From Streptomyces roseolilacinus (lineage in GTDB: Bacteria > Actinomycetota > Actinomycetes > Streptomycetales > Streptomycetaceae): 64,000 nt of DNA. The stretch covers positions 1 through 64,000 of the forward strand of contig NZ_BMSV01000006.1 of NCBI RefSeq assembly GCF_014649335.1, read 5' to 3'. The translations under genes and the position numbers were made by a program. Numbering within the stretch: position 1 is the stretch's first letter; the number at the start of each line of letters is the position of its first letter. Under the pieces are notes generated by a model. That model was not told the origin of the DNA and searched no databases. It saw nothing but the letters and a program-made list of their open reading frames with translations. This document shows, piece after piece, positions 41,705 through 53,140 of the stretch.

Positions 41705-43231
41705 CTACGGACGGCGGAGCGCGTCGGTGGCGGCCGTGGCGGCGGGGCCCGCGGCCAGCTCCGTCTCCAGCAGCTGCTTGCCGAGCAGCTCGGGGTCGGG
41801 GAGCTCCATGGGGTACTCGCCGTCGAAGCAGGCACGGCAGAGGTTCGGCTTGGCGATCGCGGTCGCCTCGATCATGCCGTCGAGGGAGATGTACGCGAGC
41901 GAATCGGCGCCGAGGGACTTGCCGATCTCGTCGACCGTCATGCCGTTGGCGATCAGCTCGGCCCGGGTGGCGAAGTCGATGCCGAAGAAGCACGGCCACT
42001 TCACGGGCGGGGAGGAGATCCGGATGTGGACCTCGGCCGCGCCGGCCTCGCGGAGCATCCGGACGAGCGCGCGCTGCGTGTTGCCGCGGACGATCGAGTC
42101 GTCGACGACGACCAGGCGCTTGCCCTTGATGACTTCCTTGAGCGGGTTCAGCTTGAGGCGGATGCCCAGCTGGCGGATGGTCTGGGACGGCTGGATGAAG
42201 GTCCGCCCGACGTACGCGTTCTTGACGAGGCCCGCGCCGAACGGGATGCCGCTCGCCTCCGCGTAGCCGATCGCGGCGGGGGTGCCGGACTCGGGCGTCG
42301 CTATGACGAGGTCGGCGTCGGCAGGGGCTTCCTTGGCCAGTTTCCGCCCCATCTCCACGCGGGAGAGGTAGACGTTCCGACCGGCGATGTCCGTGTCGGG
42401 ACGGGCCAGGTACACGTACTCGAAGACGCAGCCCTTGGGCTTCGCTTCCGCGAATCGCGACGTTCGCAGGCCGTTCTCGTCGATGGCGATGAGCTCGCCC
42501 GGCTCGATCTCGCGCACGAAGCTGGCGCCGACGATGTCGAGGGCGGCGCTCTCCGAGGCGGCGACCCAGCCGCGCTCCAGCCGGCCCAGGACCAGCGGGC
42601 GGATGCCCTGCGGGTCGCGGGCGGCGTACAGCGTGCCCTCGTCCATGAAGACGAGGGAGAAGGCGCCCCGGACCTGCGGCAGGACCTTGGCGGCGGCCTG
42701 CTCGACGGTCAGCGGCTTGCCGTCCTCGTCGGTCTGGCCCGCGAGGAGCGCCGTGACGAGGTCGGTGTCGTTGGTGGCGGCGACCTGGGTGGCCCGGCCG
42801 TTCTCCTTGGGGAGTTCGGCGACCATCTCGGCGAGCTGCGCCGTGTTGACGAGGTTGCCGTTGTGGCCGAGGGCGATGGAGCCGCCGGCCGTGGCCCGGA
42901 ACGTCGGCTGGGCGTTCTCCCAGACGGACGCGCCGGTGGTCGAGTAGCGGGCGTGACCGACCGCGATGTGACCCTGGAGGGAGCTGAGGGAAGTCTCGTC
43001 GAAGACCTGGGAAACGAGGCCCATGTCCTTGAAGACGAGGATCTGGGAGCCGTTGCTGACCGCTATTCCAGCGGATTCCTGACCCCGGTGTTGGAGGGCG
43101 TAGAGCCCGAAGTACGTGAGCTTTGCGACCTCTTCACCCGGCGCCCAGACACCGAAGACGCCACAAGCGTCCTGGGGGCCCTTCTCGCCGGGAAGCAGAT
43201 CGTGATTGAGTCGACCGTCACCACGTGGCAC
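41705..43231 (-). CDS. purF: Amidophosphoribosyltransferase
   Basis: The committed step of purine synthesis: PRPP plus glutamine to phosphoribosylamine. The 508-residue protein begins at GTG 43231 with a propeptide ending before the catalytic Cys (DACGVFGVW, C23). The glutaminase half shows LYALQHRGQESAGIAV. The PRTase half has LVVVDDSIVRGNTQRALV. C-terminal LCRACFDGEYPMELP and FFGIDFATRAELIA support the B. subtilis-type Fe-S form. It is cotranscribed with purM and insulated from the upstream gene by a strong hairpin. Confidence 0.96.
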   Translation of the reverse strand: MPRGDGRLNHDLLPGEKGPQDACGVFGVWAPGEEVAKLTYFGLYALQHRGQESAGIAVSNGSQILVFKDMGLVSQVFDETSLSSLQGHIAVGHARYSTTGASVWENAQPTFRATAGGSIALGHNGNLVNTAQLAEMVAELPKENGRATQVAATNDTDLVTALLAGQTDEDGKPLTVEQAAAKVLPQVRGAFSLVFMDEGTLYAARDPQGIRPLVLGRLERGWVAASESAALDIVGASFVREIEPGELIAIDENGLRTSRFAEAKPKGCVFEYVYLARPDTDIAGRNVYLSRVEMGRKLAKEAPADADLVIATPESGTPAAIGYAEASGIPFGAGLVKNAYVGRTFIQPSQTIRQLGIRLKLNPLKEVIKGKRLVVVDDSIVRGNTQRALVRMLREAGAAEVHIRISSPPVKWPCFFGIDFATRAELIANGMTVDEIGKSLGADSLAYISLDGMIEATAIAKPNLCRACFDGEYPMELPDPELLGKQLLETELAAGPAATAATDALRRP

Positions 43232-43303
43232 GCCACCGAGTGTAGGCGAGATCGACCACTGGTCCGAATTGGGGACGGGGCCGCCCCGAGGGGCCCGCGG
43301 CGG

Positions 43304-43331
43304 GAAGGGCCCCCTGACCAGGGGGCCTTTC
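43304..43331 (-). terminator. Hairpin between the META-domain gene and purF
   Basis: Arms of 12 bp (43304-43315 with 43320-43331, including one G:U) surround a GACC loop. It lies 53 bp past the META gene stop and upstream of purF. Confidence 0.65.
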
Positions 43332-43384
43332 CCCGTCCGCGGGATCTCTTTTCGGCCATGTCCGATGTGACGCAGCTCGCACCC

Positions 43385-44182
43385 TCACCGGGTCGTGGCG
43401 CGGGCTCCGAATCCGGAGCCGTCCTGAGCGGTGACCGTCAGTGTGCGCTGCTGGATCCGGTACGTCACCGGACCGCTGCTCAGCGTCCCGTACAGCTTCT
43501 GCTCCAGCTCGTTCTGGGGCTGGGCGCACATACGGCGGGTGACGGCGAGGGAGCCGAACGTCAGGGTGTCGGCGTCGACCTTCACGGTGGCGGTGAAGTT
43601 GTTGCAGCCGAGGTTGCCGCGCGCGGTGCCGTCGGCGCCGACCGTGAGGTGCGGCCTGCCCCGGGTGCCGGCGGGCAGGGAGGCGGCGGTCCGCCCTTCG
43701 AGGAGCGTCTCGACGTTCCACCTGGTGCCCTTCAGGGGCGCCGCGGCCTGTTCGGACAGGTTGATGGTGTCGCCGCCGGGGGTGGTGAGGGTGAGGCGGT
43801 CGCCGCCGTCGAGGCGGGCTTCGAGCTTGCCGGTGAACAGCTCGCGGAAGGTGCTCTCGAAGCCCTGGTCGGCGCAGCCCATGTCGGTCGAGGTGAGCGG
43901 GCCCACGGTGACGGCGTCGCCGTCGACGGCGGCCTCGCCGTTGAAGCCGTTGCACCCGGCGTTGCCCTGGGCCCTGCCGTCCGGCGTGAACTCGACGTGC
44001 AGGGCGGGCGTGGGGGCGGCCTTCTTCGCGCCGTCGACGGTGAGGGAGTCGATGGCCCAGTGGGTCCCGGCGAGGGGGATGTCGGGCCGGTCCGCGGAGC
44101 TCGGACCGGAGCCTCCGGAGCAGCCGGCGAGGGCGGTGGCGGTCGCCGCGAGGACGGGGAGCAGGCACTTGTTGATCCGCAT
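43385..44182 (-). CDS. META/HslJ-domain lipoprotein
   Basis: The 265-residue lipoprotein has signal peptide INKCLLPVLAATATALAGC with lipobox ALAGC. Two tandem META (HslJ-like) domains follow: PLAGTHWAIDSLTVDG...GNAGCNGFNGEA (about 40-145) and PLKGTRWNVETLLEGR...GNLGCNNFTATV (about 150-260). Each ends in a Cys-containing core. HslJ-type domains are linked to stress or novobiocin resistance in E. coli; the role here is unknown. The ATG at 44182 sits directly before the signal peptide. Confidence 0.88.
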   Translation of the reverse strand: MRINKCLLPVLAATATALAGCSGGSGPSSADRPDIPLAGTHWAIDSLTVDGAKKAAPTPALHVEFTPDGRAQGNAGCNGFNGEAAVDGDAVTVGPLTSTDMGCADQGFESTFRELFTGKLEARLDGGDRLTLTTPGGDTINLSEQAAAPLKGTRWNVETLLEGRTAASLPAGTRGRPHLTVGADGTARGNLGCNNFTATVKVDADTLTFGSLAVTRRMCAQPQNELEQKLYGTLSSGPVTYRIQQRTLTVTAQDGSGFGARATTR

Positions 44183-44253
44183 GCCGCTCTGACGGGCCGC
44201 GCGGCGGACCGGTTCCGCCCCCGCACGCCGGTACGGGGCCGGGGGTCCCGGGG

Positions 44254-45054
44254 TCAGCCCAGCACGGGGAGCCACGGCGTCAGGTCGGCGCGCTCGCCGC
44301 CGGCGTGGAGGCGGCCCTCCGACAGCGCCTCCTGCCAGGGCGTCCGTCCCGTCGCCAGGCGGATCCACGTCAGCGGGTCGGTCTCGACGACGTTCGGCGG
44401 CGTCCCGCGCGTGTGCCGGGGGCCCTCCACGCACTGCACCACCGCGTACGGCGGCACCCGCAGTTCCACCGAACCCCCCGGCGCCTTCAGCGCCAGCGCG
44501 TCCGTCAGCACGCGCGTGCAGGCCGCGAGCGCCTGCCGGTCGTGCGGCACCGCCAGTCCGGTCGCCGCGTTCAGGTCGTCGGTGTGCACGGTCAGTTCCA
44601 CCGTCCGCGTCACCAGGAAGTCGCCCAGCGGCATCCCGCCGAACCGCGTCACGATCAGCCGCTCGTCCGGCGCCGCCAGCGCCTCGGCGAACTCCCGCTC
44701 GGTGCGCGCGTACAGCTCCGCCAGCCCGCCCTCCTCGTCCGCCCACTCGGCCAGCTCGCGGGTGTCCTCGTCCACCGCGGCCGCGAACCGCCGCGTCGCC
44801 ACGGGCCAGTCGAGCAGCCCCACGTCCCGCGCCGCGGGCTCCGGCGCGGCCACGCCCCGCACGACGGACCGCAGCACCATCGCGATGTGCGCGGCCAGTT
44901 CCCGTACCGTCCACTCCCCCAGGCGCGTCGGCAGCGCCGTCTGCTCCGGGGTCAGTCGTGCGACGCCGTCCTTCACGTGCGCGAACTGCGCGGTCACCGC
45001 CTCACGGACCTTCGCGGAGTCGTACCGGCGGGCGCGTTTCCTCGGCTGTGGCAT
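44254..45054 (-). CDS. Maleylpyruvate isomerase-family / mycothiol-dependent protein
   Basis: The 266-residue protein has a DinB-like MDMPI N-terminal domain: LGEWTVRELAAHIAMV (His ligand in ELAAH) and later VELTVHTDDLNAATG, which supply the metal/thiol site. The C-terminal segment (about 180-260) is the SCP2-like MDMPI_C fold ending PLTWIRLATGRTPW. Members often use mycothiol, the actinobacterial thiol, as cofactor. The substrate is unknown. It lies 71 bp upstream of the META lipoprotein on the same strand. Confidence 0.85.
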   Translation of the reverse strand: MPQPRKRARRYDSAKVREAVTAQFAHVKDGVARLTPEQTALPTRLGEWTVRELAAHIAMVLRSVVRGVAAPEPAARDVGLLDWPVATRRFAAAVDEDTRELAEWADEEGGLAELYARTEREFAEALAAPDERLIVTRFGGMPLGDFLVTRTVELTVHTDDLNAATGLAVPHDRQALAACTRVLTDALALKAPGGSVELRVPPYAVVQCVEGPRHTRGTPPNVVETDPLTWIRLATGRTPWQEALSEGRLHAGGERADLTPWLPVLG

Positions 45055-45232
45055 GCCCCGAGGCTACCGCCGCCCCGTCGGCCCGGGGAGCGCGGCGGCG
45101 CCCGTGCCCCGGGGCCCGCGCCGCCGTCCACCGCGGCCGGGCGGCGGGGTCGGGTACGCGCGGCCCGTCCCGCCGCCGGGCACGCCGAGCGGCGCGTACG
45201 GGCCGGTCCGCGCCGGGCGGACGGCCGCAGCG

Positions 45233-45280
45233 GCACGGAGGGCCGGCCCGCGGCGTCGTCCGCGGTCCGGCCCTCCGTGC
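45233..45280 (-). terminator. Nested hairpin terminator of purSQL
   Basis: A 14-bp outer stem (GCACGGAGGGCCGG/CCGGCCCTCCGTGC) encloses a second CCGCGG/CCGCGG hairpin. It begins 25 bp past the purL stop. Confidence 0.8.
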
Positions 45281-45305
45281 TCCGTACGGTCCGGGCGTCC
45301 GGTCC

Positions 45306-48231
<2,926 letters not shown>

Positions 48232-48235
<4 letters not shown>

Positions 48236-48480
48236 GCCTCCTCCACCTTGACGACGAAGTCCTCGATGACGGTGTTGGCGAGGAAGGTTTCGGCCATCTC
48301 GTGGATGCGGGCGAGGGCGGCGTCGTCGACCGGGCCCTCCACATCCAGCTCGAAGCGCTTCCCCTGGCGGACGTCCGCGATCCCCTCGAAGCCGAGACGG
48401 GGCAGTGCGCGCTGCACCGCCTGTCCCTGCGGGTCGAGGATCTCCGGCTTGAGCATGACGTCGACTACGACGCGTGCCAC
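48232..48480 (-). CDS. purS: FGAM synthase subunit PurS
   Basis: The 82-residue ferredoxin-like protein bridges PurL and PurQ and channels ammonia. The sequence [37 protein letters not shown] and [13 protein letters not shown] fit PurS throughout. GTG at 48480 is preferred over the in-frame GTG at 48486, since GGGAG lies 5-6 bp upstream of it and family members start MARVVVDV. It heads the purSQL operon. Confidence 0.94.
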
Positions 48481-48873
48481 TGGCACTCCCGGTGGTGTGT
48501 TGCGTGGGCGGTTCCCTCAGCGTACCTGCCTACAAATTCTACGCGAGTAGATTTCCGGAGGATCCCACAAACGCACGAAGTGATCATGGGCAGAAGGGAC
48601 GGAGGGCCGGCCCGGAAGGCACCCCCGGGGCCGGGGAAGTGCGCACGAGCATCCCGGAAGCCCCGCGTCGAGAAGCGGCCGGAAAAATCCCGGAAAAGAA
48701 TCACGGTACGGCGATTGCGCACGGACACGCGGAAACAATTGCCGGGTCTTCCCAGTGCGGCACTCGGGGCTGTACAAAGGAATACACCCATGAGAATCAG
48801 GTATCGCCGCACGTCAAACGTGTTACAGAACACACCCCGAACGGCGGCTTACCACGGGAAAGGACCGATATCC
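48481..48873. promoter_or_regulatory. Divergent purS / lsr2 control region
   Basis: The 393-bp gap contains TCTAC/GTAGA with a 4-nt spacer (48538-48551) close to purS. Near lsr2 there are two overlapping inverted repeats: CACGT-CAA-ACGTG (48810-48822) and GTGTT-ACAG-AACAC (48820-48833). The part from about 48680 is AT-richer. An upstream in-frame ATG for lsr2 lies at 48790 with AAAGGA before it. Confidence 0.5.
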
Positions 48874-49200
48874 GTGGCGCAGCGCGTAGTAGTCACGCTC
48901 ACCGACGACATCGAGGGCGGAGAAGCGGCGGAAACGGTCAGGTTCGGCCTCGACGGTAAGTGGTACGAGATCGACCTCAATGAAACCAATGCAGCGGAAC
49001 TGCGCAAGGCTCTCGCCCCGTACATGGAGGCCGGACGAAAGAAGTCCGGCGGCGAGAAGCCCCGCAAGGCGTTCCAGCACACCGCCGTCGACCCCGACCC
49101 GGCGGCCGTACGCGCCTGGGCGCAGTCCAACAAGATGGAGGTGCCGGCGCGCGGCCGCATCCCGAAGCGGATCTACGACGCCTTCCACGAGGCCAACTGA
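48874..49200 (+). CDS. lsr2: Lsr2-family nucleoid-associated protein
   Basis: The H-NS-like xenogeneic silencer has 108 residues. The N-terminal dimerisation domain begins VAQRVVVTLTDDIEGGEAAET and has the family FGLDGKWYEIDLNETNAAEL. A Lys/Arg linker follows, then the DNA-binding tail VRAWAQSNKMEVPARGRIPKRIYDAF with the PARGRIP AT-hook-like minor-groove motif. GTG at 48874 with AAAGGA upstream matches family starts. Streptomyces have two Lsr2 paralogues; position next to purS suggests the one called LsrL in S. coelicolor. An in-frame ATG at 48790 could give an extended form. Confidence 0.93.
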   Translation: MAQRVVVTLTDDIEGGEAAETVRFGLDGKWYEIDLNETNAAELRKALAPYMEAGRKKSGGEKPRKAFQHTAVDPDPAAVRAWAQSNKMEVPARGRIPKRIYDAFHEAN

Positions 49201-49667
49201 CCCCGCGACCACCCGGACCGCGGTGCCGCGCCGGACGCGGTGCCGGTTCGGACGCGGTGCCGGGCCGGGCGGTCGCGGGGGCGGCGGGTCGCCGGGGCGA
49301 TGGTTCGGCGGGGCGATGGTTCGGCGGGGCGATGACCGTCGGGTCGCCGGACCGCCGCGGCACCGGGACGCCGGGACGCCGGGACGCCGGGACGCCGGGG
49401 TGGCGAGACCTCATGGCGCCGGGACCGGGGGGCACTGACCCGCGGTCCGCGTCGGCCCTCCCTCCCGGCGCCGCCCCACCCGGCCGGCCCGCCCCCGGGC
49501 GCCGGCCGCGCGGCCGGGGCGGCGGGTCCGGAGGGCGGTCCGGCGGGTCCGGGAGGCGGGCCCGGAGGGGTCGTGGATCACCGAGTTGCGCGACACCCCC
49601 CTTGATCGGCTAAAGTCTGAAGCACGCCGAGGGGCGAGGCCGAAAAGCCGAGCGCCTCACGGAGCGT
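49201..49667. other. Gene-free GC-rich region with tandem repeats
   Basis: No gene is supported. It contains two short tandem arrays: a 16-bp unit GGGGCGATGGTTCGGC (49294-49309, 49310-49325 and part of a third), and 4.7 copies of CCGGGACG at 49363-49400. The right end (49586-49616) has a possible tRNA promoter, TTGCGC then TAAAGT with a 19-bp spacer. Confidence 0.6.
49294..49400. repeat. Short tandem repeats (16-bp and 8-bp units)
   Basis: The 16-bp unit is repeated about 2.5 times and the 8-bp unit CCGGGACG 4.7 times. They lie in the spacer between lsr2 and tRNA-Gly and are likely variable between strains. Confidence 0.85.
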
Positions 49668-49739
49668 GCGGGTGTAGTTCAGTAGCAGAACATCCCCCTT
49701 CCAGGGGGAAGGCGCAGTGTGCAATTCCTGTCACCCGCT
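49668..49739 (+). tRNA. tRNA-Gly (TCC)
   Basis: The 72-nt cloverleaf has acceptor GCGGGTG/CACCCGC and anticodon UCC in CTTCCAG. The T-loop is variant (GTGCAATTCC). CCA is not encoded. Confidence 0.93.
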
Positions 49740-49818
49740 CCACATCACGTACCGACCACTCCGGTGGATCAGGTACAGTGGTGTTCGCACCGCCCGGTGA
49801 GAGCCGGTCGGGAGCAAT

Positions 49819-49891
49819 GCGGACGTGGCTCAGTTGGTAGAGCATCACCTTGCCAAGGTGAGGGTCGCGAGTTCGAATCTCGTCGTCCGCT
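49819..49891 (+). tRNA. tRNA-Gly (GCC), copy 1
   Basis: The 73-nt cloverleaf has anticodon GCC and acceptor GCGGACG/CGTCCGC. It is identical to the copy at 53768-53840. TACAGT at 49774-49779 is a likely -10 for it. Confidence 0.95.
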
Positions 49892-49899
49892 CGTGAAAG

Positions 49900-49927
49900 A
49901 AGACCCCGGTTCATCGACCGGGGTCTT
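49900..49927 (+). terminator. Terminator of tRNA-Gly copy 1
   Basis: AAGACCCCGGT/ACCGGGGTCTT form an 11-bp stem with a 6-nt loop, followed by CTTCGTTTG. Confidence 0.85.
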
Positions 49928-50028
49928 CTTCGTTTGTCCCCGGCCCGTCTCCCCCTATGACATCTGTCATCGCCGGCCGCTGACAGCGCGTACTGCCGGG
50001 CGGCCCGACGCGCCCCGACGCTGGAGCC

Positions 50029-50994
50029 ATGACCAGCGACCACCACCACCCGGACCGCGTCCGTCCCGTGCACGGCCACGCGATCGAGGCCGAGGACCTG
50101 CGGCGCCGGTACAGCGAGGGCTTCGAGGCCGTGAGCGGCGTCACCTTCGCCGTCCCGTACGGCGAGGTCCTCGCCCTCCTCGGCACCAACGGCGCCGGCA
50201 AGACCTCCACCGTCGAACTCCTCGAAGGGCTCGCCCCCGCGAGCGGCGGCCGCGTCCGCGTCCTCGGCCACGACCCGTACCGGGAGCGCGCCGCCGTCCG
50301 GCCGCGCATCGGCGTGATGCTCCAGGAGGGCGGCTTCCCCTCCGACCTGACCGTCACCGAGACCGTCCGCATGTGGGCGGGCTGCACCAGCGGCGCCCGC
50401 CCCACCGGCGAGGCCCTCGACATGGTCGGCCTCGCCGGCCGCGCCCGCGTCCGCGTCAAGCAGCTGTCCGGCGGCGAACGGCGCCGCCTCGACCTGGCGC
50501 TCGCCCTGCTCGGGCGGCCCGAGGTGCTGTTCCTCGACGAGCCGACCACCGGACTCGACGCCGAGGGCCGCCGCGACACCTGGAACCTCGTACGGGACCT
50601 CCGCGACACCGGCACCACCGTGCTGCTCACCACGCACTACCTGGAGGAGGCCGAAGCCCTCGCCGACCAGCTGGCGATCATGCACGGCGGCCGGATCGTC
50701 GCCTCCGGCACCCCCGCCGAGGTCACCGCCTCCCGGCCCGCCCGCATCCGCTTCGAGCTGCCCGCCGGGGTGCCCGCCGCGCGGCTGCCGCTGACCCTGC
50801 GCGCCGCGCAGCACGACGGGCGGCGCGTGGAGATCCGCACCCACGACCTCCAGTCCGCGCTGGCCGGGCTGCTCCGGTGGGCGGACGAGGAGGGCGTACG
50901 CCTCGAAGGGCTCGACGCGCGGTCCGCGTCCCTGGAGGAGGCGTTCCTGGAGATCGCCCGCTCCGGTGCCGCCACCGAACCGGCGGGGGTGTGA
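50029..50994 (+). CDS. ABC-2 type transporter ATP-binding protein
   Basis: The 321-residue ATPase has Walker A GTNGAGKTS, signature QLSGGERRRLD, Walker B VLFLDEPTTGLD and switch His LLTTHYLEEAE. The His-rich start and a C-terminal regulatory region (about 235-321) are typical of DrrA-like drug exporters. The permease follows after a single base (TGA C ATG), and a histidine kinase and response regulator complete the unit. Function is export of an unknown compound or lipid, probably sensed by the kinase. Confidence 0.93.
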   Translation: MTSDHHHPDRVRPVHGHAIEAEDLRRRYSEGFEAVSGVTFAVPYGEVLALLGTNGAGKTSTVELLEGLAPASGGRVRVLGHDPYRERAAVRPRIGVMLQEGGFPSDLTVTETVRMWAGCTSGARPTGEALDMVGLAGRARVRVKQLSGGERRRLDLALALLGRPEVLFLDEPTTGLDAEGRRDTWNLVRDLRDTGTTVLLTTHYLEEAEALADQLAIMHGGRIVASGTPAEVTASRPARIRFELPAGVPAARLPLTLRAAQHDGRRVEIRTHDLQSALAGLLRWADEEGVRLEGLDARSASLEEAFLEIARSGAATEPAGV

Positions 50995-50995
50995 C

Positions 50996-51796
50996 ATGGC
51001 GGCCACGGCCACCCCGCACCGGCCCCGCACCGGCACCACGGCGGCCGGACGGCTCGGCGCGCTCGCCCGCGCCGAACTGGTCCTCCTCGTCCGCAACCGG
51101 ACCGCCCTCTTCGTCACCCTCCTCATGCCGCTGCTGATGATCGGCTCCATCCGCGCCGGCCTCGACCAGGTCGGCCTGGAGGGGACCGGGCTGACCCTGG
51201 TCGAGGCGGCCATGACCGGCGGCCTCGGCATGGCCCTCGTCATCGTCGTCTACCTGAACCTCGTCCCCGCCTACGTCACCCGGCGCGAGGAGCTGGTGCT
51301 GAAGCGGCTGCGCACCGGGGAGGCGTCCGACGCGGAGATCCTCACCGGCACGGCACTGCCCTCGGTGGCGCTCGCCCTCGTCCAGTGCGTGATCATGGTG
51401 GTGGCCGCGGTGGCGTTCCTCGGCGTACGGGCGCCGCAGCGGCCCGAGCTGCTCGTCGCGGGCGTGCTCGCCGGCATCGTGCTGCTGGGCGCGCTCGCCG
51501 CGTTCACCGCCACCCTGACCAGGACGGTGGAGAGCGCGCAGCTGACGACGATGCCGCTGTTCCTGGTGTCGGCGCTCGGCTCCGGGCTGTTCGTCCCGCT
51601 GGAGGCGTTCCCGGAGAAGGTCGGGGCGGTGTGCGCGCTGCTGCCGGTGACCGGGGTCGTGACGCTCGTCCGGGGCGGGTGGCTCGGCGGGGCCGACGCC
51701 GGGGAGCTCGTACGGGCCGGGGCGACCGCCCTGGTCTGGGCCGCGGTGGCGGTGTTTGCTGTGCGGCGTCGGTTCCGGTGGGAGCCGCGCCACTGA
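50996..51796 (+). CDS. ABC-2 type transporter permease
   Basis: The 266-residue membrane protein has six predicted helices. The N-terminal ALARAELVLLVRNRTALFVTLL precedes the first span. The middle region (RREELVLKRLRTGEASDAEIL) is the coupling loop typical of DrrB-type permeases. LPVTGVVTLVRGGWLG near the C-terminus is also characteristic. The ATG lies one base after the ATPase stop codon, so translation is coupled. It pairs with the ATPase at 50029. Confidence 0.92.
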   Translation: MAATATPHRPRTGTTAAGRLGALARAELVLLVRNRTALFVTLLMPLLMIGSIRAGLDQVGLEGTGLTLVEAAMTGGLGMALVIVVYLNLVPAYVTRREELVLKRLRTGEASDAEILTGTALPSVALALVQCVIMVVAAVAFLGVRAPQRPELLVAGVLAGIVLLGALAAFTATLTRTVESAQLTTMPLFLVSALGSGLFVPLEAFPEKVGAVCALLPVTGVVTLVRGGWLGGADAGELVRAGATALVWAAVAVFAVRRRFRWEPRH

Positions 51797-51817
51797 CGGG
51801 GAGGGGGTACGGGGCGC

Positions 51818-53140
51818 ATGGCCAGACTGACCGGCTGGTGGACCCGCAGGAGCAACCCGGAGAAGGTCGAGCTCTACACGCGGTGGACGTACCACGGGCT
51901 CGCCTGCGTGGCCGTCCTGATCAGCGGGCTGCCCGCGCTGGTCGCGACCGGGGAGGTGGGGCCGGTCGGCGGGTGGCTGTTCCTCGGGGTGCTCCTCCAC
52001 ACCGTGGTCGTCGCCGTGCTGTCGTCGCGGGCGCTCAGCTGGCAGCTCGGCCGGCGCGAGCGGCCCAAGCGGCTCGCCGCGGCCGCCGCCGCGCTCACCG
52101 CGGGCGGCTGCGTCGCCGTGCTGGTGCTGCGGCGGGCGACGCCGGACGCGGAACTCCAGATGTCGATGTACGTGGTGGCCGGGCTGGCCAGCTGGGGCGC
52201 CGGGGCGCTCGCCCTGTGCACGGTGCGGGCACGGCACATGCTGGCCCTGGCGGTGGGCACGGTGGCGGGGCTCGTGGCGGTCGCGACGGCCCTGGGACTG
52301 CCGCTCGCCGACACGGTCCCGTACGCGTTCTCGGCGGCGTTCGGCACGTTCGTCTTCACCTCCACCAGCGGTTTCTCCGGGTGGCTGCTGCGGGCCGTGT
52401 GGGAGCTGGACGCCGCCCACCGGCTCCAGGCGCGGCTGGCCGTCACCGAGGAGCGGCTGCGGTTCGCGCGGGACCTCCACGACGTGATGGGGCGGAACCT
52501 GTCGGTCATCGCCCTCAAGAGCGAACTGGCCGTGCAGCTGGCCCGGCGCGGGTCGGCCGACCGGGCCGTCGACGAGATGGCCGAGGTCCAGCGGATCGCC
52601 CGCGAGTCCCAGCGGGAGGTGCGGGACGTGGTGCGCGGCTACCGCGAGGCCGACCTGCACACCGAACTGGAGGGCGCGCGCGGCGTCCTGGCCGCGGCGG
52701 GCATACGCTGCCGCATCGACCGGCGCGACACGGGCACCGACCTGCCCGCCGCGGCGCAGTCGGTCCTGGCCTGGGTCGTCCGCGAGGCCACCACGAACGT
52801 CCTGCGCCACAGCGACGCCCGCCACTGCCGGGTGACCGTCTCGGCGCCGTCGGCCGGGGGAGGGGCGGTGCTGGTCATCGAGAACGACGGCGCGGCGGCG
52901 CGGGACGGCGGGGCGCCGGACGGCGCGGGGCCGAACGGGTCCGGGCCGGGGGCGCCGGACGGCGGGGGGACGGCCGGGTCCGGGCTGACCGGGCTCCGGG
53001 AGCGGCTCGTGGTGCTGGGCGGGGTGCTGGAGGCCGGGCCCGTGGACGGCGGGCGCTTCCGGGTGACCGCGCGGGTGCCCCTCGGGGGCGAGGACCGTCG
53101 CCCCGCCGTGGGCGAACCGGCCGGAAAGGGGTTGTCGTGA
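51818..53140 (+). CDS. NarL/DesK-type sensor histidine kinase
   Basis: The 440-residue kinase has about five TM helices (residues 25-190), a HisKA_3 domain with FARDLHDVMGRNLSVIALKSELA (phospho-acceptor H221) and a HATPase domain. The N-box is REATTNVLRHSDA; GSGLTGLRERL is the G-box region. A Gly/Ala/Pro insert (about 365-390) interrupts the ATPase domain. The membrane-embedded sensor without an extracytoplasmic domain resembles DesK, which senses membrane state. Its stop overlaps the response regulator start (GTGA). Confidence 0.93.
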   Translation: MARLTGWWTRRSNPEKVELYTRWTYHGLACVAVLISGLPALVATGEVGPVGGWLFLGVLLHTVVVAVLSSRALSWQLGRRERPKRLAAAAAALTAGGCVAVLVLRRATPDAELQMSMYVVAGLASWGAGALALCTVRARHMLALAVGTVAGLVAVATALGLPLADTVPYAFSAAFGTFVFTSTSGFSGWLLRAVWELDAAHRLQARLAVTEERLRFARDLHDVMGRNLSVIALKSELAVQLARRGSADRAVDEMAEVQRIARESQREVRDVVRGYREADLHTELEGARGVLAAAGIRCRIDRRDTGTDLPAAAQSVLAWVVREATTNVLRHSDARHCRVTVSAPSAGGGAVLVIENDGAAARDGGAPDGAGPNGSGPGAPDGGGTAGSGLTGLRERLVVLGGVLEAGPVDGGRFRVTARVPLGGEDRRPAVGEPAGKGLS

